Shown here: piece after piece, positions 10,345 through 22,088 of the stretch
Layout of the letters: the number at the start of each line of letters is the position of its first letter
Numbering within the stretch: the first letter of the stretch is position 1
Assembly: GCA_034696485.1 (NCBI GenBank)
Contig: JAQIWT010000005.1
Span: 1 to 64,000 of the forward strand
Length of the DNA: 64,000 nucleotides
Source: Isohypsibius dastychi
Taxonomy: Eukaryota > Tardigrada > Eutardigrada > Parachela > Isohypsibiidae
Direction of reading: 5' to 3'
Notes under the pieces: model-generated
Told to the model about the DNA's origin: nothing
Databases searched by the model: none
Seen by the model: the letters and a program-made list of their open reading frames with translations, nothing else
Program-made: the position numbers and the translations under genes

Positions 10345-13072
10345 ATGACCGCGTCTACAAACGTGACGGTGGATGAAATGGCTGTGGAAACCAACGCCGT
10401 AATTGTAAGAATTCCGAACTTCTGAATTTGTTTTTATTTTGAGGACCGTGTGTTTTTTGTGTTCATTTGGCGTTGAATTTGATACGGAATTTTTCTGGAC
10501 GATTATTTACTCGGTTTTTCAAGTATTCGTGTCAATATTTCTTGTTTGAACAGATACCGGACTCGTTCACCGCTTATCCACCGGAAGCGTTCTGCATCCC
10601 TTCTTTTTACGTCGAGGATGTCGATTCCGTTTTGATACCTGAAGGACTCATTAGAGATCGGTAAAAATCATCTGCAGCTTTTTGATCAATTCGATCGATC
10701 CTTATCAGGTTTATGATGCGGCAGATTTTTATACGATTTGCAAATTTAATCGAATTATTTTACCAGTGTTTGCTTGGTTGGAGAAGTGTGGTGTTTAAAA
10801 TGGTTTTAAAAATTTGAACCTTCATTTAGAATTTTTTGAAATTGAATGGTAGTCGGACTTTAATTTCGGATTATGAGAAACAGTGTTATAAAATCGTTCG
10901 TAACTGTGGACTATTTTGTGTTTATTTACTCGGTTTTTTCAAAATAATAATAATAGCAATTGTCGAATTTTTTTTAAATTTTTCATTGGATTTATTAATG
11001 CTAAGCTATCCGCGAATTTTGACGGAACAAGACGAAGGAACCCCTCTTATAAAAATCATTTTCTCGAAAATATCGTTTGGGGAATAGCGCTTTTTTTACG
11101 AATTGAAATCTGGAATTTGGGATCAAACAATTTATGCTAGTTCTGTTTTGTACATTTTTTCACCGGATTTGCTCGGCCGAATTCCTACCTGTTTTCTGGA
11201 ACAACTTCAGAATCTGACATAATTTTGTTTCTATTTTCAGGATCAAAGGTTTAGCACGTGAAATATTTTCTGTCTACGCGTCATCTTCCGATAATCCGGA
11301 ACCGTTGACCCTCGTCTGTGTTTTGAAATCCGCTTTCAAGTTCTTCTGCGCTCTCCAACAAGAGTTGGAAAATCTGAATGTCGAGAATCGATTGCATTTG
11401 GGTCGTCATAGCTCGACAACGTTGGTCAAGAATGGAATATCCCACAATAATAACGGAAATGTACAAGATGGAAAAAGTGTTGGTGAAGGAAATGCCAAAC
11501 GAACTTTGCCCTTGATGTGCGAATTTATCCGAATTAAAAGCTACGTCAACACGACCAGTTCACAACAAAATGGAGTACAGATACAAGGACTTCATAACCC
11601 CGAAGAAACATTTTCCGGCAAGGTATGGTAACCAGTTATGGGAACTATATAATTCAACAATTTCTTCAGAAAATTTTTTGAATTTTTCAAAAAAATTCCT
11701 TTAAGTTTTCGCAGAAATTCGTAGTTTTTAAAGCTATCAAGACTTTTGTAAACATTTTGTGAACACTTGTAGCCTACTTAAAGTGATACTTTCACCGCGA
11801 CATTTAATATCTGACTTGCTGATTATATCTTACTTTTTCATGTCAGGAATTTCAGGATGTGAATATATTGAAATTTCAAAGACTCTGCAGATAGACTGCA
11901 ATTGATTGTTTCGATTTGAATTCGGGGTTCTAATTTTGGTCGCGCGTTTCAGCAATTGGTTCAGACTTCAGTCCAGTGGGAGATCTCGCTATCATTTGTA
12001 CTTTGAATGTGAACTTTGAATCAAATTTATGTCTTGATCTCGTCGCATTTTAGGTCAAGATATATGCTAGTTCTGAACTTGATGTTTGTTATAACAGATT
12101 TTAATCCGAAAATTTGAAACTATGATTTTATTCTAGAGCGTATATTGTAGTTAGTTAAATTTCACTCGCAGTCAGAGGTACCAGGTATAGGTTAGAATTT
12201 AAATTTGATAAATCTAGACTCTCATTCTATTTTAAAGCGTATAGTTTGTTGAATTCCATTTAATTCTATTCAGTGGTATAGTTTTTAACATGAAATTGAT
12301 AATTGTCAACTCTCATTTGATTTTAAAGCGCATAGTTTGTTGAATTCCATTTATTCAACAGAGTATTATTTTATTATTATTTATTATTATTACAATATTT
12401 AAGTATAGATCTTAAATTCGATAATGTTTACCTCGAATTTTATTTTAAAGCGTGTATTCTGTTAAATTTTAGCCAGACAAATTTCTCTTGAATTTCATCC
12501 CGTTTGAATTAATTTTAAGTAAGAGTCGATAGATAATCCGTTCGCAGTTTCTAGTTGATCGATCTTCTTTTCACGAAACACCATTTTATTTGTAGAACGT
12601 ATTGATCGTCGAGGACATAATCGACAGCGGGAAGACAATGCATGCACTCCTGGATAGTCTGACGCAGTATAATCTGAAAAGTGTCAGGGTTGCGAGGTGA
12701 ATGATTGTTTGTTTTAAAAACGAACGCCGGAAATAGAAATAAATTTTATCGATATGCTTTCTCTTTTGTGCAGCATGTTGTGGAAGAGAGTGTTACGTCA
12801 AGGTGGATTATCCAGCTTCAAGCCTGACTGTACGTATCAATCAATTTATAATGGTATTGATTGGCGGTATTTGATTGTTTTATTGTGACAGTTTACGGTT
12901 TTGAAATTCCGGACAAGTTTGTCATTGGATTCGGCATGGATTACAACGAAAAATTCCGCGATCTCAACGTAAGTTAATTTCTTTTAAATGATTGACCATT
13001 TCCCGTAAATTCACTATCTTTTAGCATCTGTGCATCATTAATCAACAAGGAATCGCCAAGCATGCTGTTTAG
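10345..13072 (+). CDS. hprt-1: Hypoxanthine-guanine phosphoribosyltransferase
   Basis: Seven exons: 10345-10404, 10554-10660, 11241-11622, 12596-12696, 12774-12829, 12892-12968 and 13025-13072; 276 residues. The enzyme salvages hypoxanthine and guanine to IMP and GMP using PRPP in the cytosol. Family landmarks in order: [11 protein letters not shown] (PRPP/pyrophosphate loop, ~81-91), FIRIKSY (Ser-Tyr of the mobile lid, ~151-157), [15 protein letters not shown] (PRPP-binding motif with catalytic acidic residues, ~184-198), [36 protein letters not shown] (in two blocks; purine contact and C-terminal Asp), ending KHAV. It is longer than human HPRT (218 residues) because of an N-terminal extension and a ~45-residue Asn/Ser/Gly-rich insert at ~100-145. 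The VLKGG motif reads VLKSA here. Intron 3 is 973 bases and repetitive. Confidence 0.95.
12100..12480. repeat. Degenerate tandem repeat in HPRT intron 3
   Basis: Units of roughly 100-120 bases share TTTTAAAGCGTATAGT or close variants, followed by TTGTTGAATTCCATTTA; at least four copies of the core occur at about 12135, 12230, 12325 and 12450. They are A/T-rich and unequally decayed, consistent with an old expanded minisatellite. Confidence 0.7.
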
Positions 13073-13422
13073 TTTAGTGAAATATTTTATCACACCGGAA
13101 ATGCGCTTCTCTTTCCACGTTTGATGATATCGACTCAGCCCAAAGATGCTTTTAATTCAACATTTATTTCATTATTCTCGAATTTTCACAGAATCGTTTT
13201 CAGAACACCTCACAGAATAATTTGATTGATTTTAACTAATTTCGTCTTTTTAGTTATCTCGCAGTTTGTTTGCTTGAACCAACCTATGTAGCAGTCTTTT
13301 ATCAGTCCATAGTGCGATTTCTTGTTTGATCAACTGAAAATTGATAACAGACGATTGGAAAATGAAATTACCGAGTTGTGTTTGAATGCTGCCTCATTTT
13401 AATTTCGCGACCGGAAGTCACC
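13073..13422. other. Short intergenic region, promoter of the Ly6-type gene
   Basis: A 350-base gap between two genes on the same strand. It ends with the octamer CCGGAAGT (13411-13418), four bases before the ATG. No other gene is visible. Confidence 0.5.
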
Positions 13423-14040
13423 ATGCAAAGCTTCATCTTTTTCGGAATTACTCTTTTGGTGTTGGGACTTGGTTCAGGTAAGCGAGTTGTCTAGTCTGGT
13501 TTAGGTTTCTGACATGTTTATTTGACAGAAGTCGGTGGAAAGACTCTACTTTGTAATGTCTGTAAATCAATGGCGGAAGATCAAGTGACGACATGTGTCG
13601 AACCGAGCAGCTACATGTCCGTCAATTGCACCTCGAAACTGCCTTTATCCAACTACTGCGTTATCATAAACGGCAACTATACGACAGTTGATGGACGAAA
13701 TCGAGTTCAACAAGCCATTGGTAAGCATGTCAACCTTTTCTGAACATCTTAATATTTTGATGAAATTTCAGGACCTCGGCGGACCTGCCAGTTTGATCTT
13801 GATCGTTATGGTCTCGATGAGAAGAATCTTCGTCAAGGATGTCATGATGTTTCGATCGACAAAATCGGTTACTTGACGTACAAGCACTTTCATTTTGATG
13901 GGAAGATATGTTTGTGCAACGATGAAGATAATTGTAATGTAGGTGACTATTGGGTCCCCAAGATCCGACCCCCAAATTCGGCCAGTTCTCTCGTTTCTGA
14001 GACTGTCATTCTTTTTTTCTTCGCCGTACTTTTGATCTAA
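13423..14040 (+). CDS. Ly6/three-finger-type GPI-anchored surface protein
   Basis: Three exons: 13423-13477, 13529-13720 and 13772-14040; 171 residues. Residues 1-18 are a signal peptide (MQSFIFFGITLLVLGLGS), fixing the start. The mature part has a Ly6/uPAR-like cysteine layout: LLCNVC at the start, single cysteines through the middle, and the diagnostic ending CLCNDEDNCN. Sequons NCT and NYT suggest N-glycosylation. The C-terminus is hydrophobic (VILFFFAVLLI) without a basic stop-transfer tail, as in a GPI-anchor signal. Nematode members of this fold, such as the ODR-2/HOT-related proteins, act at the cell surface of neurons; I cannot place this one in a named subgroup. Confidence 0.75.
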
Positions 14041-14562
14041 GTAGTACTACAGCACGTCGTTCAGTTCGGAAATTTAGAAGTTTGATATGTGTTCAGCATG
14101 AAACAACCAACTATTGCAGAACTCGTCATTTGTCCGTTGGTTGGAAACTGATATAACGTCGTTTGTGCGTTAGTGAGACCGTTTTCGAGGAAGGGCACGA
14201 AAGTTGGTCGTAGGCCATCGTAGAACGTCATTTCAGAGAACCCAACACCGGATATTGGATATGCTAGTGTTGGGCCCATGAAACCAGCCTTGACTCACAT
14301 GCTCAACTAGCAGCTAGTCATAACTTTTTTCATTTTTTCCATGCGATGCATTTCCACATTCGTTATTGAATAGTGTTCAAGCATTTCTCATAGCCGCAAA
14401 TGACCAGTGATTATTTTACTTGGATCAGTATTGAAATCTCAGCTGGGATCACAGGATTACCTCCCCTGATAACTTAGAACATCTTCAACCGTCCATGATG
14501 CTTCCCCGTGATATCCTCCGTGAGTGACCTTTCGCTGATTTCTCATCACTCAGTTTCTGATT
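14041..14562. other. Intergenic region
   Basis: No supported gene. The 72-codon ORF on the minus strand at 14061-14279 has no splice or family support. Confidence 0.5.
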
Positions 14563-16410
14563 ATGTTCTTTGTTTTAGAATCTATAAGGACGTTTTGTTT
14601 GTTCCTGCTTTATCAGTGCCATGTTTCCGCGATGCCAGTTGTGAGTGACCTTTCGGATTATCGTTTTCGTTGTTGTCATTCTAAATTGTCTATAGCAGAA
14701 GTTTGGAACAGCAAGCCAATGTACGACGGGTACAGCTGGTTACAAAGCAGATCCATCAACAGGTTGTGAGACATATTACTACTGCCATGCTGACGGATTA
14801 AAAGAGGCTTTCTCCTGCCCCCTTGGGATGATATTCGACGAGCGAAGGGGGCAATGTGATCAATGGAATTCAGTCACTTGCCCAGGTGCATTCCCCGAGC
14901 CGTTATTTCCAAGTCAGGGGTTCAACCAGCCCAGTTTCCCACAACAGCAACAAGTCAACCAACCTTACCAAAATGTGGCCGGGGGTGCAGCCACGACGAA
15001 CCCAATGGACTTTCTCGCCGCGTTGTTGTTCCCCCCTGTGGCTGGTCAACAGGATATCAATGACTTTATGAACACTGCACCAAGTGGAGTTCGGAATTCC
15101 TTCATGAGAGTCGCTGGTGAAGGACAGGTGCCTTCAGCTTACATGCCACAACAACCCTTCCCCCCTAACCAGTATGTGGAGCCCTTGACGAATACTCGAC
15201 CCTACGCCGTTGAACCCGGACCAAATCTTGAAGGAAGCACTCGAAATCGTGAAGGACCTGGGTCGAACGCACTGGGTTCGCGACGATCGCAACGACCTTC
15301 ACCAGCGATGAACCCCCTGGATACGCAATTGCAAGGTGGACCCCCGAGTTTTGATTCAGGGCCTGTGCCCCCACATTTGATGGGGGGACATTCGTACATG
15401 TTCGGACAACTGTCCATGCATAATCAGACAGCACCTGCCAGCCCCCCTCAACAGCAGATGATGAATATGAACATGGGAGTGAACGGGATGAACATGCAAC
15501 TGGGGAGTTTTGGGATGCCAACTAATCCGGCGATGGAAACGCTGCGACCTTTGTGGAGAAGTCTGATGCAGAATCCGTTTCAACCGCAGTTGCGACGAAT
15601 GGCGGCGCTGATTGCAGCGGGAGGGACCGGAAATGCGGTGAGTAAAAAGGGAAGAGATTTTGTAGATATTATTTTGAATCACGAACGTGTTGATTGAGCC
15701 AGTGAGCCAGACTTTTGACTCCATCCACTGGGAAGATTCAAGCCGTTTTACTACAGAGAATTACAGAAATGTTGAATGTTAGGGACATGGTTCAATATAT
15801 TTATTCAGTGCCGTAATTATTAGCATAAGTTTTTATAAGTATCATAATTATCATAAGTTTTTGGAAACGCTGTAATTCGTTCAAAACAATTCAAAACAAA
15901 ATTGAGTTGAGAGCTGGAATGTTTTTTTGGAACATTCGGGCAGAAATGTTTGATTTATTTGAATATTAGATGTTGAATTATTAAATATTAAATTTGAAAT
16001 ATTAGATAATAAAATTGAGAATTTTTTTTGGAAGAACGCCTTCTGTTTGCAAATTTTAGACATTTTGGACAAGTTAATCACTCCGCTCGTATTTCTCGTT
16101 TCAGATTTCAGTTTTTGTGTTCATTTTATTGTTGATCGGAAATGTGTTTTTTAGCATTCTTTTTCAATAATTCCAGATTAAGCGAAAAATTGTTAAAAAC
16201 TGGTATAATATAATTTTTTGAATTTTTAATAAATATTGTTTTTTCTAGATGGACGCCGGTTTAATATCGGGCAAGCAGATAACGGACCCAATGGGTACCG
16301 CAGCCGCCGCTGATCCCGCATTAGCCGGCGCTGCAGGAGCCGGAGCTGCCGCCGGTGGGAAAAGTAATAAAAAGATTTTAGATGATGGATTGGTTGATGC
16401 AAGGAGGTAA
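14563..16410 (+). CDS. Secreted chitin-binding (peritrophin-A/CBM14) protein with Gln/Met/Pro-rich tail
   Basis: Three exons: 14563-14640, 14699-15637 and 16249-16410; 392 residues. Exon 1 encodes a signal peptide (FCLFLLYQCHVSA). One CBM14 domain follows at ~30-85, with the six-cysteine pattern CTTGTAGY, GCETYYYCHADG, FSCPLGMIFDERRGQC, VTC. The domain binds chitin in cuticle, pharyngeal lining or eggshell. The rest is low complexity: Pro/Gln/Asn/Met-rich (QQQVNQPYQN, MNMNMGVNGM), then a short helical part and an Ala/Gly-rich end (AAAADPALAGAAGAGAAAG). If the GTGAGT donor at 15638 is not used, the protein ends at 15697. Two related genes lie at 20.7-23.0 kb. Confidence 0.82.
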
Positions 16411-17748
16411 ATTAAAACGGGTGATGGTTTGAAAAAAAGAGAGAGGAAAGTCGATCTCATTATTCCTTCTTCGGTTACGCGCATTCAGTTTCGCTGTTGT
16501 TTCTGCCAATCATGTTTCAAATTGTCAAATTCTCAAAACCGGTTTACGCTCACTATTTTCGAGATAATCTGCCATAACGCTCAACTGACGGAAAAAATAA
16601 AAAAAAATTATTGTTTATTTTTGACGTTTTTTCATAATATATATTTCCACGAATATCGGTTGGCACGAAAAACAAGGTTGTCGGTTGTTTTTTGTTGATT
16701 TGAGTGCTATAAAAATTGATAATACGTGATTGAAATAATAGGTGTCTAATTTCAAGTGGATACTTGGGGAAAACCTTGCGTGTGAAGAGCTCAGTATCCT
16801 CTCGCTTTTCAGTGGAACAATAGAACTGATCAACAGGTTTTTCTAAATTTTCTGACTTGTTTTTTACATTTTCATTGCATTTTCGTTTAGTTTAACGAAA
16901 TACTAAATACTAGTGGCACAAGTGGAAGTACAGTATTCCAAAAGCCTTCAACAGAAAATGAATTATTCGGTTCGGTTATCGGTGTTGAGAATGTCGTTCG
17001 CACATTCTGTTGGTGTTTTCGTGTTTCGAATTTTATTCCTTAAGTTTTGTGAAGTTTATTGTTGTTATTTCATTTTTGTTTGGTTTGATCGTTATTTTAA
17101 TTCAGGCGGCGTAAACGGAAAAAACACATTTCAACCGAATTTTCGCTATGGGGTTCATTTCGCTTTGCGGAATGAATACCTACGGGTCATTTCCAGAGGA
17201 AATGAAAATCATTTCGCTTTGCGGGTAATCTTTCATTATTTTGCAAAAACTGAATAAATTTATTGTTGTTAAAATTTGTCGATTTCTAATATTGCAAAAT
17301 CAGAGGTGTTTGTCTGCCAGCAGACTGATGAAATAGAACGTGAAGTGCGTTCGTATTGGTCAATCCGGTAATAATTCCGCGAAGCGAAATGAATTTATAT
17401 TGAATTTTATTATGAATTTATATTTATATATTTATATGAATTCTGATTTGGATGACTCCGCCCTGCGTTACAGGCTACAGGACAAAAAATAAGTCGCAAA
17501 AAATTAGAGTTGACGTGAGGGCAATCTTTACTCCCCCTTTCCACAGAGCACCCATGAATACCGGAATCTCTTGTTCATTGAAAACTCATCAGTATACATG
17601 TAGTTCTTTCTGAAAGTTCACAGTGTCGACAGTCAATAAAAAAAGGTTATAAAAGCGAACATTATTAAACACGAAAACGAAGAGGTCACGACGTCAAAAT
17701 CGTTTTCCTGATACGACATGGAAACCCACGATAAAAAGCATGGATACT
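16411..17748. other. Intergenic region with repeated TTCATTTCGCTTYGCGG modules
   Basis: No gene is supported. ORFs at 16429-16698 and 16913-17257 lack family content. The repeated modules at 17150-17395 are listed separately. Confidence 0.5.
17152..17396. repeat. Small repeat with inverted ends (MITE-like)
   Basis: A module close to TTCATTTCGCTTTGCGGAAT appears near 17154, again as ATCATTTCGCTTTGCGGGTA near 17206, and inverted as ATTCCGCGAAGCGAAATGAA near 17375. The outer copies form imperfect inverted ends about 240 bases apart. No target-site duplication was established. Confidence 0.5.
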
Positions 17749-19718
17749 CTAATCTTCCGCCCCAAATTTCTCCAGAATCTCGAACTCCTTTTCAGCAGAC
17801 GCAATCCGGCGAATCTCTACCGGCAAATTGACATTCCGCGGATGTTCCCGATTGCAATCATTCCAAACTGCCGCTGCCATATTCTCCAACCTCATCCGAT
17901 CTCTCAGCAAGCTATCAGTTGAAACGCCCTTTTTGACCATGAGCCCTTCGAGAACACGAAACCAATCCGCGCTTCTTTTTGTCGAACGTAGCATGATCCT
18001 CACGAAGGCCTCAATGCATCTACTCTCCCTCTCAATAGCCTAAAACCAGCAGATTAAGTATGTCTGACTCTGAATGACTAAACTGAAATACCTTCAAAGC
18101 TCACCTTTTCATCGAACTCTTCAAGTTGAGGTTGAAAATCAATATGAACGCGGTGAATTGGGCAGTCCTTTCCGAACATCCAAACCAAGCGAGCGAATGT
18201 CTGGTAGGCAGAGACCCACATAATGTCCGCGAAAACTCGAGCACTTGGGACTGATGCTCCCATCACCTTCCACAAGATGAATACTTGGCTTTGGTCATAA
18301 TGTACTTCTTTAGGGGGTTCTGACGCAAACATCGCTCTGTTTCTCGATTCTTCCACTCCAAGTAAGCTGCAAAAAATACGGTGAACCATTCGCGTAGTAG
18401 CACATCATTACGGCAAGCTGCTTGTCGGGCTTACCGCGGCACAAATTGATTCAACAGATTCGTCAGATCGGCGAATATTCCTGAATTGTGATGGTGGAGA
18501 GAAACGATCCTTTGGACTGCAAGATCAACGTAATTTGGGGGATGTTGATGATTTCTTCCACGGATTATCTGATTTAGGAAATGACCCACCCACGTGACCT
18601 GCAGAATAGATACATATTTACAAACATGTGACCTTCAATTTGCAAAGATACATACGGTACACCATCTCACATGAAAAGGTGGACAGCAAAGCGAACACAT
18701 TTCAACCAAAAAGATATTCGTTACTTCACATACCAAAACAGAGGCTTTGAGTTTTGGAGTCATGAGTTCGCAAAATACAAGCTCAAACATGTCCAGCGCG
18801 CACTCCGAGTTTCCGAAAATACTGTTGAAATTCGCGTAGTCAAAAACCTCCAGAAACACATTGTAACCACGAACAATCTTCAGCAGTTTATTCGGATCTG
18901 CATTTAGCGTTCGAAGTATGAATTTCAACACGGACAACTGTCTGCGATACAATTGTTGTGCAAGCTTATCCACTCCGGAAAACTCGCCCTGGGTCATCTC
19001 GTCATCAATGGACAATCTCCCACTCGCATACATCATAGCTAGTAGCTCACGATCGCTCTCCAGTAATGCACCTTTTCGGCGATCCCATAATTCATCGACA
19101 ACTTTAAGACAAATTTCCGGTGTCCATTCATCCATGGCGTTTGGCGAAAGCTGCAGCGCAGCCAACAAATGGCCAACTTCGTTCGGATTGCCTTCTATGG
19201 TTGACAAACTTGGATAACAAGAACAACATTCCTTCCTAAGAAACGATAAACTCACCGTGACCCAGATCGGTTTTCCCGCGCTTCTCACAGAATAGTTGGA
19301 GGAACTTCTTGCGAACGTCATCCGAAACGTCCGTCAAATAATCCAAGGCACATGGGTGTCCCATCCATTCGCACGATACATCCAAACTTGCTCCCAAATC
19401 CAGAAGAATACCTGTCATCTTGGAATTTTGCGACTGGACCGCAATGCAGATAGCACTCTTCGAGCTTTCGCCTTTCACATAGAGAATTGGCTCATTCAAC
19501 ATTCTAGGAGGAATCAACAGGTCGATGGAATCCAATGTGTAATCCGATGAGAATCCAAGGCAATAGCCCGCGAGGAAAAGGCAACGTCTGACCCAACTCC
19601 ATGATTCAACAACAGACGGATTGTTCTGAAGTTGTTGATGTTTTGCTCGAAACCAATGGCGAAGCTCCTCTTCCGACCCTGCTGGTCTAGAGCGGTACTG
19701 TTTTTTTAGACTAGGCAT
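17749..19718 (-). CDS. Ankyrin-like protein, function unknown
   Basis: Minus strand exons 19718-19256, 19194-18725, 18598-18435, 18366-18105 and 18039-17749; 549 residues in frame. The ATG follows an acceptor (CATATTCCAG) by two bases, as at a spliced-leader site. Residues ~95-150 contain at least one ankyrin-like repeat (SAICIAVQSQNSKM, GILLDLGASLDV, then HPCALDYLTDVSDDV). The remainder is helical with no motif I recognise (WTPEICLKVVDELWDRRK, DELARQL-like segments, ARVFADIMWVSAYQTFARL). It could be an adaptor protein. Introns have GTGAGT or GTAAGC donors, one of which (intron 1, acceptor ACCATAG) is less typical. Confidence 0.68.
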
Positions 19719-20740
19719 GGCTGGAATATGAAAGGAAGACAAAAAGATGGAAACGAGGAAGGACAAGAACTTGCGTTCCTTTCAAGACCCTGGACTGAAA
19801 TGTGCCAGGGGCGAGTCTAGGTGTGAATCATTGGTGTGAATCACCAGCGTCCAGCACAACCCTCTTTGCTTTGCAGTGGAGCAGTGGCGCCGCGCCACGG
19901 CCAGCGGAATGTGAATGAACTGAACTGATGCATTTCTCAGGGCTTACGGAGTTGTCAACCCTAGGGCCTATCCCAAGCAACATCGATGTTCGTTTTCCGT
20001 TCCCCCAGTTTCGTTCGTTTACTTTGAGGACTTCAGTTTTGCAAGATCTTCATTGCCATGTTTGCTGGCACGAAATATTTCATTTCCCCGTTTTTCAGAC
20101 AAGTAAAAAATTCCAAGTTACAATTCTTCGGCTTTTTAAAAAAAACTGAAGTAAATTATTTAACCGGTGAATATAAATTGAGTTATCCAAATAAAACGAC
20201 TGACCATTTCTTTCAAAAGTTTCCTAACCAAGTAATTTTGAATCAGAAAATACAATTGAATTGGTTTTGCTAATGTCGACCGGACAAGAATAAAAATTCA
20301 AGTGGAATCATCTTGAATCTCACCAAGAGCAACAGTGGAGTTACTTAAACTTGGCCTGACATATCTCACTTGTCATTTTAAGATGATCCGTATGTAATTA
20401 AAGACAAACTGTCATTCTCCTCAACCTCAACATATTCCAACGCCCCAAACCCCCCAACCGGACAACATAAGCTCTAAAATGTTAATGATGACAAGCGCGC
20501 AACCGGTCCTCGAAGAGACAACGTACTGAATGGACGGATATTCCATCACAATGTCCGCCAATCCATCTAGAGATGAATATGTCTCAGACCGCTAATTAGC
20601 ATCCAATAAATACAAAATACCACCACGACCCCAAAAACGGATTAATACCAATCGGCCATGACGCTATCCCCTATTAAAGACATGTTGGAGGATAATTAAC
20701 AAACTCATTTTTATTTTATTTTTGTCTTTTATTTTTCACA
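19719..20740. promoter_or_regulatory. Divergent intergenic region between the ankyrin-like gene and the first tandem CBM14 gene
   Basis: About 1 kb with no supported gene; it must contain promoters for genes in both directions. A GC-rich stretch near 19886-19908 (GGCGCCGCGCCACGGCC) stands out from the AT-rich background. Confidence 0.45.
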
Positions 20741-21455
20741 ATGTTCGGAATAATGCTGGAATTTATGTTCATGATGTTGGTTTCGTGTCACTTTATTTTT
20801 GCTTTACCCCAACAACCTCAGCAACAACAGAACCATCAGGATCAGCAACATGGAAATCTCAACCATAAAATTCAACTTCAAAATCAAGGACTCTCACCGA
20901 ATCAGGTCAATTTGAATATCGAACAACCGATGGCTGCAGCGTCCAGCTCCTATGACGCTTATTCCAGGTTAGTTACCGAAAGGTCACCATCTTTATTTTC
21001 TGCCCTGTTGCCCCCAGTTCATTCAAAATATTTCAGCGCTTCGAATAATTACGGAGAATCTTACGATAGCAACTACGGCTTTGACTGCTATGGAAAGAAA
21101 CCGGCGTTTTACGGCGATTCCAATTACGACTGTGAGTAATTCGATAAAAAACAACGCCTCATATTTTTTGAATTTTTGATTCGTTACAGGCAAAGTTTAT
21201 CATGTATGTCAAGCGGATGGAAGGTCCGATTCGTTTAGATGTCCGAAATGGACGAGATTCAACAACTATCTCGGCATCTGTGATTGGCATTTCAAAGTAC
21301 GTTTTCGAATAAAAATATCAAGAAACTCATGAAAATGTTGTCTTCTGGTTTAGGTGGACAGCTATTGTAATCCGCTAGATAACACCAACTCGTACAGCTC
21401 GTCTTCTTATGGGAACTCTGGCTATTCAGGGCAGAGTTACGGGAATAGTTACTAA
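20741..21455 (+). CDS. Secreted chitin-binding (CBM14) protein, tandem copy 1
   Basis: Exons 20741-20967, 21037-21131, 21190-21296 and 21354-21455; 176 residues. A signal peptide is followed by a Gln/Asn-rich spacer and one CBM14 domain in the C-terminal half: GFDCYGKKPAFYGDSNYDC, VYHVCQADGRSDSFRC, FNNYLGICDW, SYC (six cysteines). It ends in a Ser/Tyr/Gly-rich tail (SYSSSSYGNSGYSGQSYG), as in cuticle or eggshell matrix proteins. The first intron (69 bases) is a multiple of three with no stop, so its retention would only add residues. The copy at 22089-23001 shares the domain sequence and intron positions. Confidence 0.83.
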
Positions 21456-22088
21456 CTGAACTCTTATACCCACTTGTTGCATGATTAATTAAACTGTTTT
21501 ACTCGGTTGATTCTTGCTCGGCACACTCTGTAAATAATGCAATAATGCTGATGATGAACGGCTTTCTGATGATCTGTTCCGAATATACTGTTCCTCGAAG
21601 TTTCAAAAACAGAAAAACCAAATCATAATCCGACCGCCATTTTTCAGTCAGTTACAGTACGTTCCCAGAGTATGATGGAGTAGTCCAGTAGTGTACATCT
21701 GCAGGATTCAGAATGCATATCGCATGCATCGTTTCTCCCTCGAATCTGATGAATGATAGATGAGAAGTCCTCAGAAGCAATCAGCGATCCCGATTGCTTG
21801 CAGATCCTCGCTCACGAACTTTCGGTTCAAACAAACTACCTTCCCCCGCACCAACGATCGGTGATTCATGAAAGTCAGTGTCGTCCCGTTGCAGACAACT
21901 CTCTAAACGTGAACGGACATAATCTTCACACCTTGAGCGTGTTAAGCGTTCGCGAATCGGAAGTGCAAGTCGTACATTATAACCTCTCAAGTGTGCCGCT
22001 GGTCACTTTGGTATATAAAACTATGAACCCAGGTATCGTATCAAAAGCTGTTACTTGCATCGGAATCGCTCAGCTCACAACGTAAAAA
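21456..22088. other. Intergenic region between tandem CBM14 genes
   Basis: 633 bases. An ORF at 21753-22085 has no family content and ends just before the ATG of the next gene; I read the region as promoter and 5' UTR. Confidence 0.5.
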
